From: Tetramitus jugosus
Taxonomy: Eukaryota > Heterolobosea > Eutetramitea > Acrasida > Vahlkampfiidae
DNA length: 64,000 nucleotides
Reading direction: 5' to 3'
NCBI GenBank assembly: GCA_937625935.1
Contig: OW569365.1
Location: 310,001-374,000, forward strand
Shown: positions 18,828-29,174 of the stretch, piece by piece
How positions within the stretch are numbered: the stretch's first letter is position 1
Layout of the letters: each line of letters starts with the position of its first letter
Notes under the pieces: generated by a model
Told to the model about the DNA's origin: nothing
Databases searched by the model: none
What the model saw: only the letters and a program-made list of their open reading frames with translations
Position numbers and translations under genes: made by a program

Positions 18828-21468
18828 ATGAGTGACCAAGCAACAAACAATGTAAGATTCAATCTATAGCTTCACTGTTGAACGCTATCAAATTTGATGT
18901 ATTGATTCTTTATACTCACTCTTTTTCCTCCACTTTTTTGTATTTTTTTTGTTCGGATTGACCTTTTTTTTTGTATGATCATACACCAATGGACGAATGA
19001 AATGATTCTAGATGGGCATTTTCCAAGAGGAACCAACAAGTGTTGTACCACTTGATGGCAATATTGTCAACATGGTGGTTGATGACTCATCCTATGAGCA
19101 CAGCGACAACAACAACAACAACAAAACGATTGCAACAACTTTGGAACTTGTCAACAACAACAATCATATCGAAACAATTAGTGATGAGGATAACAATACC
19201 AACAGCAACAATAATAACGGATTAGATGATGATTGCAGTACCATCAATGTCGTGTTTGGAGAAGATCAAGAGATTTTGATTCAAGAGGAACATGACGCAG
19301 AAGAGCTGTTGAAGCATCAGGATGACCTTGTCGATGGTGATGCACTGGTGAATGAGGATGAATTGACTCAGATCACAGATGATAATAGTCAAGCATCACC
19401 TGTTGGTATGAAATCCACTTCATCACCACTATCACAGCAACAACCAACCAAGAAATTGCCCATCAAAGATCAATTGATGCGATTGAATGAGTTGTTGGAG
19501 AAGGCTGCTACATACACTGCTTTTCTGATTGAAGATGGACTGATGACTGAACAAGAGGCCATTCAAAAATCAAAACACAATGTCCAAAATGACAGTGTAG
19601 ACGAGGACGAAGATGACGAAGATGAAGATGACCAAAACAATGGAAAACAAAGAACAACAAGAGGAGGAAGAGTGGCAAACAGCAATGGAAAACGAACAAG
19701 AAGCAGTGCTGCATCGTCATCGTCATCGTCATCCGCATCGTCATCATCCAATGCAAAGAAACCAAAGACCCTAAAGTTTGTTCAACCAAGAATGATGAGT
19801 GCAGGTGGTGAAATGAGACACTATCAACTCGTTGGTATGAACTGGCTCGTCTCTCTGTACGAGAATGGAGTGAGTGGTATTTTGGCTGATGAGATGGGTC
19901 TCGGTAAAACCATTCAAACCATCTCATTGATCTGTCACTTGTTTGAGAAGGGAATCAAGGGACCATTTATCATTGTTGCTCCATTGTCGACTCTATCCAA
20001 TTGGAGGAACGAGTTGAGCAAGTGGGCACCTGGTTTGAACATTCTGCAGTATCATGGTAACAAGAATGATCGAGCTCGACTCAGAAATGTTGAACTGCCA
20101 AAGATGCTACAGAAACCGCACCCTTCTCTCCACGTGTTGATCACTAGTTATGAAATGAGCATCAGGGATGCTCGTTTCCTGCGTAGAATACCGTTCAAGT
20201 ACTTGGTGGTGGACGAAGCGCATCGTCTGAAGAATTTCCACTGCAAGTTGACAAAAGAACTGAAACAGTATCAAACAGAGAACCGTTTGTTGTTGACTGG
20301 TACTCCCTTGCAGAATAATTTGACCGAGTTGTGGAGCTTGTTGAACTTTTTAATGCCCGATCTGTTTGATGATTTGGAAAATTTTAGGAAATGGTTCGAC
20401 GTGACTGACAATTCAGATACATCATTGACAGAAGAACGCACAAAGCTCATTAATAAGCTACACACCATTTTGAGACCATTTATACTGAGAAGATTGAAAA
20501 CAGATGTCGAGTTGGATCTTCCAACCAAGAAAGAATATCTCTTGTTTTCGCCAATGGAACCCATCCAGAAAGAGTTTTATGAAGCTGTGTTGAAGCGTGA
20601 TTTAACACCCATTCTCGAGAAGCAAAATGGTACTGTGAATGATAATCAAGGTTCAACACGTCTCCTGAACATTATTATGCAACTAAGAAAGGTTTGCAAC
20701 CATCCATATCTGCTGTCAGAATTTTCTGCGAAAGACAATGAGTCAATAGAGAAGCAGAATAAGAGGTTTTTGAAAGAGGTAGTGCAACAGAGTGGAAAGT
20801 TCAGACTTATGCACAGAATGCTCACGAAACTCAAAGAGAGAGGTCACAAGGTACTCATCTTTTCTCTAATGACGAGAATGCTCGATGTTATGGAGGACTA
20901 TTTAGAGGCTGATGGTGTTCAATATTGTCGATTGGATGGTAGTGTGTCACAAATAGACAGAGAAAACCGAATCAAACAGTTTAATGAGGATCCAGATATC
21001 ACATGTTTCTTGCTCTCTACAAGAGCTGGTGGATTGGGTATCAATTTAACTTCTGCAGATACAGTTATTATTTATGACTCTGATTGGAATCCACAGATTG
21101 ATTTACAAGCTCAGGACAGATGTCATAGAATCGGACAAACGAAGCCTGTTCGTGTATTCCGTCTCTTGACTACAGACAGTGTCGAGAAGCGAATATGGCA
21201 AACTGCTCAGAGAAAACTGCAGTTGGAAAAGTTGATCATCCATAAAGGAAATTTCAAGGGTGCTGCCTCAACGGGAGACAAAATCACTTTAACAGCCGCC
21301 AATCTTCTCGAGATTCTCAACGGAGGAACAAATGACGAAAAAGAACACAAATCAGGAGTGTCAAATGAAGACTTGGAGTTATTGCTCGATCGTCAAAGAG
21401 AAGATCTGACCACAGGATCTGGATATGAAGTAGTGGACTACCAAAAAGACAATTTTATGACCACTTAA
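18828..21468 (+). CDS. HELLS: SNF2-family chromatin remodeller, HELLS/LSH/DDM1 subfamily
   Basis: A 24-nt first exon (18828-18851, MSDQATNN) is joined across a 160-nt intron (GTAAGA...TTCTAG) to exon 2 at 19012, giving 826 residues; initiation at the ATG at 19012 is the alternative. Both helicase lobes are complete: DEMGLGKTIQT (Walker A, about residue 297), DEAH (about 408), GTPLQNNLTELWSLLNFLMPD, STRAGGLGINL and QDRCHRIGQT. The tail LEKLIIHKGNFKGA...SNEDLELLLDRQ matches the LSH/DDM1 end. These ATPases remodel nucleosomes and support DNA methylation and transposon silencing. The first 250 residues are acidic with Asn, Asp/Glu and Ser runs. Confidence 0.9.
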
Positions 21469-21508
21469 TATGTTTGAACAACCAAATACACGTTTATTTA
21501 GCATTGAC

Positions 21509-21694
21509 TTATTCCAATGATTCATGTATTTTTGAAGCACCAAGTTCTTGCAACTTTTGGTAATCTTCCCTAAATTTTTGATTCTCTTTTAAGACCTTTA
21601 CTCTCTTCTCTAACTTGACGGAAGCTGCTCGACAAGCGGGTGAGAAGGGGATTCTTTTAGATAGCATAAAGTTGTTGGCAAGTTTACAATACAT
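21509..21694 (-). CDS. small basic helical protein, 61 codons, uncertain
   Basis: ATG at 21694, 7 bp after the stop of the upstream gene on the same strand, to the stop at 21509. The product is basic with a predicted helix (VKLEKRVKVLKENQKFREDYQKLQEL) and two Cys. No family is recognised. It could be a real small gene, a second cistron, or just the 3' UTR of the MUL1-like gene. Confidence 0.3.
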   Translation of the reverse strand: MYCKLANNFMLSKRIPFSPACRAASVKLEKRVKVLKENQKFREDYQKLQELGASKIHESLE

Positions 21695-21701
21695 TTTACA
21701 A

Positions 21702-22805
21702 TCATTTCTGTTTCTTCTTCTGAGAAAAACGATAGATTCCAAATCCTGCAACACCGACACTCACCAAACCAAATAAGATGGCTCCAAAATTGCTCCACCA
21801 AATCGAATTGTTCAACTTGTCCCGCAGATTCCACTCTGATGGAGCCACATCCCATATATGAGTCATCACAAAGGCTTGATTGACTGGATCAAAGCGTAGA
21901 GCTCCCCAAACAAACAACTGCGAACCAAATGGCAGAATATCCTTGTACAATGTGTAGTAAATTTTCTTTGTTCCTCCACTTGTCTCTTCAATGTCATACT
22001 GTGATGTTGTACGCTCCCGTTGCGTAGAAACCTTCAAGTCTTCCTGGTTGGAGGAGGTCTCTACGAGTTGCGCTGCACGAATTCTGTTCATGCGAGGATC
22101 ACTCTTCGTAGTCTCTTCAGACACTCGAGTCCACCCTGTTGCAAAACGTAGAAGTTCGTCCTGATTCTCCACAATGATTGCATCCGTCTTCTTCTTGTGG
22201 TCAGGCATGAGTTGATTCACGAGGCGTTTCGCAAGATTGGATGACGACAAAGGTGGTGTCTCCATTAACAAGAGATTTGGCCTGTACACTAGGTATTCAC
22301 ACAGTGGCTTGATCTGTTTGGTCAACGCAACATCTTTTGACTTTGTTGTTGTGCTATCCACAACGACTCGTTGAGCTGCTTGTGGTGGTTGATTCCACTG
22401 GTCATGTGGCGCATAATGGTACTGTTGTTGTTGTTGTTGTACACCTGCATTCTGTTGTTGCGAAATCTCCTTGCGCTTTTGCTCCAGTGTCACTTTGGAG
22501 AAGATGACTTGATCGCAAGAGATTCGTACCAGGGCAGCATCATGCTTCATGCCGTCACTGTCCCGAACGACAAGAGGCTTTTCATTATCGGGTGTCAGAT
22601 AGGCCAATATCTTTACATTACTCTCATCAGAGGGATGTTGTCGCTGATGATGTGTCTTCCTGAGAGTGGAGAAGTCTGGTGTTCGATCGAAACGTTTGAC
22701 TTGATCTCTCTTGTTATCAGCACGGTTGTAGCAGAGAAGGGCAATGAGTCCAGATCCAACTGCTATAAAAGCCAAGGGTATCACTGAATGATCTGAATGA
22801 TCCAT
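21702..22805 (-). CDS. two-helix membrane protein resembling MUL1/GIDE without RING
   Basis: 367 residues from the ATG at 22805. One hydrophobic helix lies near residues 9-25 (VIPLAFIAVGSGLIALLCY) and another near 339-359 (NFGAILFGLVSVGVAGFGI). Between them is a long soluble segment with a Gln run. The block YYTLYKDILPFGSQLFVWGALRFD just before the second helix resembles the end of the BAM/GIDE domain of mitochondrial MUL1 (GATLTGVGELVLDN). MUL1 then carries a cytosolic RING; here only a short Lys-rich tail follows. The protein would keep the membrane topology without ligase activity. Assignment is by topology and a weak motif. Confidence 0.5.
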   Translation of the reverse strand: MDHSDHSVIPLAFIAVGSGLIALLCYNRADNKRDQVKRFDRTPDFSTLRKTHHQRQHPSDESNVKILAYLTPDNEKPLVVRDSDGMKHDAALVRISCDQVIFSKVTLEQKRKEISQQQNAGVQQQQQQYHYAPHDQWNQPPQAAQRVVVDSTTTKSKDVALTKQIKPLCEYLVYRPNLLLMETPPLSSSNLAKRLVNQLMPDHKKKTDAIIVENQDELLRFATGWTRVSEETTKSDPRMNRIRAAQLVETSSNQEDLKVSTQRERTTSQYDIEETSGGTKKIYYTLYKDILPFGSQLFVWGALRFDPVNQAFVMTHIWDVAPSEWNLRDKLNNSIWWSNFGAILFGLVSVGVAGFGIYRFSQKKKQK

Positions 22806-22883
22806 TTTTGTTGTTGTTGTTGTTGCTGTTTCTAATGTTCGTTGTGTTGTTTTTATTTGGAATGACTTTGAGAACTTGGAAGA

Positions 22884-23925
22884 TCAATCTTTACCCGAGT
22901 AGAGTTCCAGCCATCGGTTGCTGCAGAAAAACAAATAGAATATAAACCTTGTTTTTATTAAGGTGAGAGTTGACACAGAGTTGTATTTACATTGATTGGT
23001 GGTGCTGTTGTGGATGAGATGGATAAGGATACATGGTTTGGGGTACTGATGGCATGGGCATGGGAGGATAGGATTGCTGATGTTGGTGTTGGTGTTGTGG
23101 GTGATGTTGGTGTTGAGGAGACAAGAATGAGGGAGCATTCTGATAATAGTGGTTCTCTGGGACATGGGGATGCATTTGGTGATGCATAAATGATACTTCA
23201 GTACTTATGGTATGTATTGGATTCATTTCTTGGATTTCAATGCTACAGCTACCTAGAGTGCTGGTGCTACCATCACTCAATTCATCATCCAGTAAGTCGT
23301 CATCATCGTCATCGTCATCATAATACTCCTCAAATGCCATATTGAGTGAATCACAAGAGTCTGGCGAGGAGCCGAGGTAATGTTGGGAGTTGGCTGGGTC
23401 TGTAAGGTCTTCAGAGTTAAGTCTATATCTCTTTCTTCCTCCACCGGATTCCTCTCCCTCAGTGTCAGGTTGTGCTCCTGAGATTCTCTTGTTACTCCAG
23501 GATGATTTCAGTTTGAATAGTCTTCTTTTCTCTCTCTTTATTGCCCTCTTCTTCTGCATGAGCTGGAATCTCATCTCCTTCTGCCAATTCAATTGTTTTT
23601 GTTGTTGTTCTTCATCTTCTGAATACATTGGGTAACTTCGAAGAGATTGATACTGTAACATAACCGACATCCAGTATTCCCAAGTGTTGTTAGTTGGAAC
23701 ATGAAGAAGTGGGTCTCTAGCAGCCTCGGGAAGAGTTCCTAACTGAGCAACATCAACCTTTGCGAATTGGTCCTGAATTACTCTTACAAACTCTTCTCTC
23801 TCCTCCTCTTTGATAATCTTTTCGGCGTCTTCATCCAAGAGAACCTTTCTTTTTCTCTTTGCCTTTTGTTGTTGGGACAATTGAGGATTATCTATCTCTG
23901 AGTTGGTTAGACAAGCGGTTGACAT
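22884..23925 (-). CDS. uncharacterised acidic/basic low-complexity protein, two exons
   Basis: Exon 1 is 23925-22991, exon 2 is 22920-22884, with a 70-nt intron (GTAAAT...CTGCAG); the join gives HHQSINRWLELYSGKD, 323 residues in all. An N-terminal basic patch (KAKRKRKV) could be a nuclear signal. A conserved-looking helical part (TNNTWEYWMSVMLQYQSLRSY) is followed by a basic helix (KKRAIKREKRRLFKLK), an Asp run and a His/Gln/Pro-rich tail. Reading without the intron stops one codon after the donor. No family is recognised; the composition suggests a nuclear regulatory protein. Confidence 0.55.
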
Positions 23926-24326
23926 TGGATGTAGGAGGAGGATTATGAAAGCTTTTTGTTGTGTTATCGTTATTGGGAATAACAAGTGTTTGGGTGTTTT
24001 TGCCAGAGTATTGTAGTACATTAGAATTGGCATTAATAGCGTGCAGAGTTTAAAATCGAGTATCAAGCTACATCGTATCTTTAGGTAATCCTTTGTGTCC
24101 AGGTAACACTTGAGCTCATGTGCCATAAACATCATGTGACAGTCCAAAGTTAGGTCTCCAAGCAATCGGAGCTTCCATTCAAAAAAGAAAACAATGGTTC
24201 CGAGTAATTCCAACACCTATTTAGGAGACTTCTTTCGTTTGTCCCATTTGTAGTCGCGGCCAATTTTTACTCTTTGATTTCCGCTTTCCGCTCCCCTGAA
24301 CACCGGCAAGGCAAAATAGTAAAAAC
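23926..24326. other. intergenic region upstream of a tRNA
   Basis: About 400 bp between the start of the leftward low-complexity gene and the tRNA-Cys gene. It probably holds the promoter of the former. No other frame or motif is convincing. Confidence 0.4.
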
Positions 24327-24411
24327 AGGACATAGTGTGAATCGAACACACGACCATAGGATGATGTTGCATTATTTGCAATCCCATGCTCTACCGCTGA
24401 GCTATATGTCC
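24327..24411 (-). tRNA. tRNA-Cys (GCA) with a 13-nt intron
   Basis: A complete cloverleaf reads on the minus strand: acceptor GGACATA/TATGTCC, D arm GCTC...GAGC, anticodon stem TGGGA/TCCTA, T arm GTGTG-TTCGATT-CACAC, and U at the discriminator position as expected for Cys. The anticodon loop TTGCAA is followed by a 13-nt insertion (24363-24375) at the canonical 37/38 site. The intron contains TGCAA, which can pair with the anticodon as splicing endonuclease substrates do. Confidence 0.96.
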
Positions 24412-24635
24412 TTGATATTCATTGTCAAAAATATTGCGCTTTTAGCCTCATCTATCCGCGTCCACGTCATTTGTCCAAAAATAAAAATGTTCTAAATATC
24501 CGATCTCCTAAAAGCGCGAGTTGTCTTTTCACTTACAACTTTCCCATCAAAACACACACAGAACAAAGCTATCATTTCAAATTGGTCATCATCACACTGT
24601 GTGTAATGTCCATATCATTTTAATAATCAATCATC

Positions 24636-26138
24636 ATGAGCAATAACCCATCTGACTTGAAATTAAAGCTTCGATTCGCACCTGCTCCCCTCCCCAAGAA
24701 CACTGCTGTCAGTGGTGTCTCTCTCGGTGATGCACTCACAGCTGAAAACATTTTTGGTTCCTCAGAGGACCGAACCGCTCAGATCCAGAGAGGTGTCGAA
24801 CAAACCATTCTCAATGACATGAGAACAAGGAGTCATGTCGACGTCTGGGGTGATCCATTGTCTTGTTGTAGAGACGCTGTCGAAAGTATTGTCAAGGATT
24901 CGTTTACAGAGTGTTTTAGACCGAGACCACCTGACAATTGGAGTTTTGGACCCATTTTGTTTGTCATGTGGTTGATGGGTGCCTTTTTCCGATTTTTCAT
25001 CTTGTTCCCGATTCGTGTCGTGTTGTTGCTGTTGGGATCAGTCGTGTTTGCACTGGGATGCGTTGTTCTATCGTTCATTTTGCCCATTGTGGTGTCTGGT
25101 CCTGCATCGAGTGCTGCACTGAGAAGAAGAAGATTGTCTGCCTCGACAATTGCTACGACTGGTACTACTACTGCTACTACTGCTACGGCAACAGCAACAG
25201 CATCACACCAACAAAATGAATTGACAGAGGAGGAGATTGAAGTAGAGAAGAAGAAGCTTCAATCCTACTACTATAAAAAGTGGCTCGGTTTTTATTCCAT
25301 GTGGTGGACGTTTGTGTTGGCCATTGTGATCAAGACACATGGAACACCACCTGTGAAACGACCAAATCAAATCTATGTGGCCAATCATACGAGTTTGATT
25401 GATTTTATTGCATTGAAGAGTATTGTTGATTTGGCTACGGTTGGACAGAAGCACGTGGGACTTGTTGGATTCATGCAGGATCGTATGGTGAGTGGTATTT
25501 GGTTTGAACGATTTGAGACAAAGCAGAGAACGAGTGCTGCTGATTTGATTACGAATTGGATCGAGAATCCAAAGAATGATCGATTGTTGATCTTCCCAGA
25601 AGGTGTTTGCGTCAACAATGAATACTGTGTCATGTTCAAAAAGCGAGTGTTCGAGATTGAAAATGTTGAAATTTGCCCAATTGCTGTAAAGTACAACAAG
25701 AGTTGGAGTGATCCTTATTGGAGCTCAAAAGACGAAAGTTTCATTGGACACATCTTCAGACTGATGAGAAGTTGGTGTACCGTGTGTGATGTGTGGTTCC
25801 AAGAGCCAGAGAAGATGCGCGATGGTGAAACGGGAGTTGAATTTTCGAGTCGTGTCAAGGCCAGCATTGCTCGACGTGCTGGACTGAAGAACTTGGCCTT
25901 TGATGGCTACTTGAAGTACTATGTTGCTTCTGAAAAGTTGGGTGAGAAACGGAAGAAACTGTGGGCTGAGAAGCTTTTGGAACAGTTCCCAGAGATTTCA
26001 AATGCTGCCACTGCCATTGAGCAACCGCAACCAGAACAGCAAGAAGAACAAGAGGAATCATCGAACAAGGAAGAAGTGGATGCCACTTCGCCCAGTGGAT
26101 ACACTGAAGAAACAAACGAGTCCAAGAAGGACCAATAA
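24636..26138 (+). CDS. glycerol-3-phosphate acyltransferase, GPAT3/4/9-like
   Basis: 500 residues from the ATG at 24636. Two hydrophobic stretches lie at about residues 109-153. The acyltransferase motifs follow: I is NHTSLID (about 249), the FPEG motif is IFPEGVCVNN (about 321), and CPIAVKYNKSWSDPYWSS comes after it. The spacing and the WCTVCDVWF block are those of ER GPAT3/GPAT4 and plant GPAT9, which acylate the sn-1 position of glycerol-3-phosphate, the first step to phospholipid and triacylglycerol. The Thr/Ala repeat near residue 170 and the Glu/Gln-rich tail are low complexity. Convergent with the surface-protein gene, 98 bp between stops. Confidence 0.85.
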   Translation: MSNNPSDLKLKLRFAPAPLPKNTAVSGVSLGDALTAENIFGSSEDRTAQIQRGVEQTILNDMRTRSHVDVWGDPLSCCRDAVESIVKDSFTECFRPRPPDNWSFGPILFVMWLMGAFFRFFILFPIRVVLLLLGSVVFALGCVVLSFILPIVVSGPASSAALRRRRLSASTIATTGTTTATTATATATASHQQNELTEEEIEVEKKKLQSYYYKKWLGFYSMWWTFVLAIVIKTHGTPPVKRPNQIYVANHTSLIDFIALKSIVDLATVGQKHVGLVGFMQDRMVSGIWFERFETKQRTSAADLITNWIENPKNDRLLIFPEGVCVNNEYCVMFKKRVFEIENVEICPIAVKYNKSWSDPYWSSKDESFIGHIFRLMRSWCTVCDVWFQEPEKMRDGETGVEFSSRVKASIARRAGLKNLAFDGYLKYYVASEKLGEKRKKLWAEKLLEQFPEISNAATAIEQPQPEQQEEQEESSNKEEVDATSPSGYTEETNESKKDQ

Positions 26139-26236
26139 AACCTGAACGACATTTTATTTATGCAAAAAGTTTTTGAAGTACTGATTGTTGATGTAATCTT
26201 ACAATAGGGTCAACTTTATATATGATAACCACCTTC

Positions 26237-27517
26237 TTACAACATGTACATGATGCTCATGACAATAGCAAAGAGAAGCATAGAGTATTGACCAACAGTC
26301 CTCATGGCAGAGCTAGTAACAGGGGATTCTTGTGCACCAGCAGAAGGATCCCAGTACAAGTTGTCTACTTGCTCCTCAGAAAGGAACCACAGTCTGAAGA
26401 CCTTGAAATCATCGTCTTCAAAATTGTCCAAGCTTTTAAAATCTTTCCAACTGTCCAGACTGATAGTAGCCTTGGATGTTGTCAATGTCTTTGACACATA
26501 GACACCACTGGCTGTCCTGACAGAAATGTACTTGTCCCAGGAGAGGAAACCTCCACCAATAGTAGAGTTTCCATCATCAATCTTGAACACGGATTGGAAC
26601 TTGGAGACGGATTCTGGAGTGTCTGCCTGGCTTGCCTCCTCACTCTCCTTTCTCTCTCCAGTTCCCTTGGAAATGAAGAAGGATCCAATGGCCAAACGAG
26701 TATTATTGTTCGTGTACTGAACACCTTCAACGCTCAATGAGAGCTTGATGGTGTTTGGAGTCAAGATTCTTCTCGCCTTGGAGATGACGTTTGGTAGGGA
26801 GACTTCGACTTGCTTTGGGGTCACAATGGCCTGAAGTGTCACCTTGGACACAAATGAGGTGTTCAATGAGAGAGAGGTGCTACAAACGATTGGAGTGGCA
26901 TCGTTATAGGTGTTCAACAAATCACTCAATGAAGTACTGTTGTTACAAGTGATCTCGGACCATGAATTCATATCCCCACGAACATTATCGTTCAACAACA
27001 ATGTACTAACAACATTGTTCTTTGAAATGTCAAACGAACCATCAGCACTCACGGTTGGAGGAACAACTTCGACAATACGATCGAAACCGAGTCTGGCAGC
27101 AAAGTTGGAAGCAGAGCTTGATTCCAACTTGAGTGCACGAATAGCAAACTGTGGCAATTTGTCCGAGCTGAGCACAAATCGAAGAATATTGGCACGTTCT
27201 TCTTCCTTGTTGTTGTTGTCACTGCTGCCATTGTCAGTGCTATTGCTCTTTCTATATCCAGTTGAGGGAGTGGATGAGGAGCACTTGGAAACACTGGTAA
27301 TGGACAATGTGTTACCACTGTTGCTCAAATTGGCCTTGAACTTTCTTCCACAGTACTTTGCAATGTGGGGATCAGTGTCCACAGTGAAATCTGGCTCAAT
27401 CTCATGGTCATGACCTTCGTGGGCATGGACGATGCTGTTGCTGGACATGAGTGACAGTGCCAACAGAGTAAAGACAATGAAGGCAAGGAAAATCTTGGTC
27501 TTACAGTTGTAAATCAT
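26237..27517 (-). CDS. secreted, probably membrane- or GPI-anchored surface protein
   Basis: 426 residues. A signal peptide (KIFLAFIVFTLLALSLM) is followed by a His/Glu-rich patch (HAHEGHDHEIEPD), then about 350 residues of beta-like sequence with many N-x-S/T sites, and a short C-terminal hydrophobic end (QYSMLLFAIVMSIMYML) with no cytosolic tail. That layout fits GPI attachment. Codon bias is strong, suggesting high expression. No family is recognised. The HxxHDHE patch could bind metal, which is only a guess. Confidence 0.6.
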   Translation of the reverse strand: MIYNCKTKIFLAFIVFTLLALSLMSSNSIVHAHEGHDHEIEPDFTVDTDPHIAKYCGRKFKANLSNSGNTLSITSVSKCSSSTPSTGYRKSNSTDNGSSDNNNKEEERANILRFVLSSDKLPQFAIRALKLESSSASNFAARLGFDRIVEVVPPTVSADGSFDISKNNVVSTLLLNDNVRGDMNSWSEITCNNSTSLSDLLNTYNDATPIVCSTSLSLNTSFVSKVTLQAIVTPKQVEVSLPNVISKARRILTPNTIKLSLSVEGVQYTNNNTRLAIGSFFISKGTGERKESEEASQADTPESVSKFQSVFKIDDGNSTIGGGFLSWDKYISVRTASGVYVSKTLTTSKATISLDSWKDFKSLDNFEDDDFKVFRLWFLSEEQVDNLYWDPSAGAQESPVTSSAMRTVGQYSMLLFAIVMSIMYML

Positions 27518-27933
27518 GATTGAAGTTATGATTTGCTAGGGAGTTGAAATTTTAATTCTGATTGTTTTGTTTTGTCACAATTGAAATCAAACACTTTGCT
27601 TTTATAGGTCCCATCCGTGGATCCACCTAGTCGTAATGGAGTGAGCAAGTTCAATTGCGCGTAATCGTTTGATGAACGTTCTGGGGTCAGGAATTCTACA
27701 ACACTTCATCTGTCAAGATTTGACGGTTCGCTTTGCCTGTGATGGTGAAGGAATCCTTCCAACGACGATAATGGAAGCGAAATTTCTACCCCATCAACAC
27801 CTTCTAACAAGACTGTGATGATACAACAGTTTAGGTTGGTACTTGGGTGATGAAAGGAAATTAAGTTTTATTTTGCATGTCGGGAGGTGGTAACAGGATG
27901 TCCTGTCCTCTAGGTGGCTTGCACTCTAAATAT
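27518..27933. other. 416-bp intergenic region
   Basis: Between two leftward genes. It holds no frame over 60 codons with support. TGATGA-like motifs occur near 27675 and 27818 but no snoRNA fold with a matching CTGA box could be built by eye. Confidence 0.4.
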
Positions 27934-28923
27934 TTAGTCCACAATCTCCAAACCATCCCACAGCATGTCCATGACAGCCTTCTTGTATTGAGGATCGACA
28001 AACTCGTACTCCTCCATCTGTTGTCTTGTGACCCATGCATGATCATCAAATGTGGCACCCAGCTTCTCAAAAGGTGGTCTTCCACCCATGTAGAACACAT
28101 GGTAGAAAAAGGTCTTGTCATCAGCAGACTTTTCATACACGTTCAATGGAGCGTGACTGTTAAAGTGGCCTAGAACCTTCTTGCCCATATCTCTCTGGAA
28201 CTTGAATTGTGCAGAGGCTCTCAAGCTCTCTGGGTCCTTTCGTCTTGCTTCTGGGAACTTCCACTTGCCAGTTGCCTTGTCTCTAAAGATCAAAAAGAGA
28301 CGCTTGGAGAGGCATCTGTTGATTGAGTATCTATTGTCATCAAAGTCATCTTGAGTGTACACTGGTTGAGGCTTCCAATTCTTCATCCAATAGTCTCTCA
28401 CTGGTGAAAAATAATTTCTGCCCTGATTTCTCTCAAACTCCAAGTGTTCCTTTCCTGATCTCTTTGGTGGATTAGGGACAACAATGTGACCGTCCTTCTT
28501 GTCCTTTACGGCCTTACGTTTCAACTTTTTCCACTCCTCAAAATAATCAAAGAAATCCTCCCATTGATGACGTGAATAGTACTGACGGTTCGCAAAAGAC
28601 AATTGATTAAAGTCGTACTCGGCTGGATGATGAACTGGGTGAAGCTTTGGCGTACGTTCCAACACATAGGCTGCTCTGAGCTTCTCTGGTCCCTCATAGA
28701 ACACTTTTTTTGGTATGTCTGCTTCTGGGATTGGCAGTGGTGGCAGTTTTTTTCGTTCATCAGGTGAAATGAAGAAAATGGTACGCTTTTGTGGTTGTTG
28801 TTGGTGAGCGAGTGGTAATATATTGGATGATGATGGGGTGTTATGTGTTATGGCGACAACACGGTTGTTTTTGATGGCGCATGCGACAAGGTTGCGACTA
28901 TTCTGCTTGTTTATATTCATCAT
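27934..28923 (-). CDS. MRPL46: mitochondrial ribosomal protein L46 (mL46)
   Basis: 329 residues from the ATG at 28923; a second ATG follows at once. The N-terminus (NKQNSRNLVACAIKNNR) is basic without acids, as in import signals. The diverged Nudix fold of mL46 is clear: RLFLIFRDKATGKWKFPEA, ESLRASAQFKFQRDMG, FFYHVFYMGGRPPF and HAWVTRQQMEEYEF. The Nudix catalytic box is not kept, as usual for mL46. It belongs to the large mitoribosomal subunit. Confidence 0.85.
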   Translation of the reverse strand: MMNINKQNSRNLVACAIKNNRVVAITHNTPSSSNILPLAHQQQPQKRTIFFISPDERKKLPPLPIPEADIPKKVFYEGPEKLRAAYVLERTPKLHPVHHPAEYDFNQLSFANRQYYSRHQWEDFFDYFEEWKKLKRKAVKDKKDGHIVVPNPPKRSGKEHLEFERNQGRNYFSPVRDYWMKNWKPQPVYTQDDFDDNRYSINRCLSKRLFLIFRDKATGKWKFPEARRKDPESLRASAQFKFQRDMGKKVLGHFNSHAPLNVYEKSADDKTFFYHVFYMGGRPPFEKLGATFDDHAWVTRQQMEEYEFVDPQYKKAVMDMLWDGLEIVD

Positions 28924-29174
28924 CTTTGTTTCACGCGATTGCACAAAATCACAACTTATTCTTCAGAGGATGATGAGCAAATGAATTTTTTTGTGTGGTG
29001 TCGAAAAAAGTTTGCATTTTCGCGATAATTTTGCCTACATTTCTCCCGCCATCGAGTTGACCTTCGTCGGAGGTGGAGAAAATTTACAAGATAATCAAAT
29101 GGCTGGAATTCGCAGAAACGGAGCTTTTCTCGTCCAAAAACAAAAACTCGGAAAGCAACAACTGTGATGTGCAC

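Noticed and set aside
27660-27850. TGATGA motifs suggesting a snoRNA in the gap upstream of the surface-protein gene
   Set aside because: No CTGA box at a suitable distance and no closing stem on either strand.
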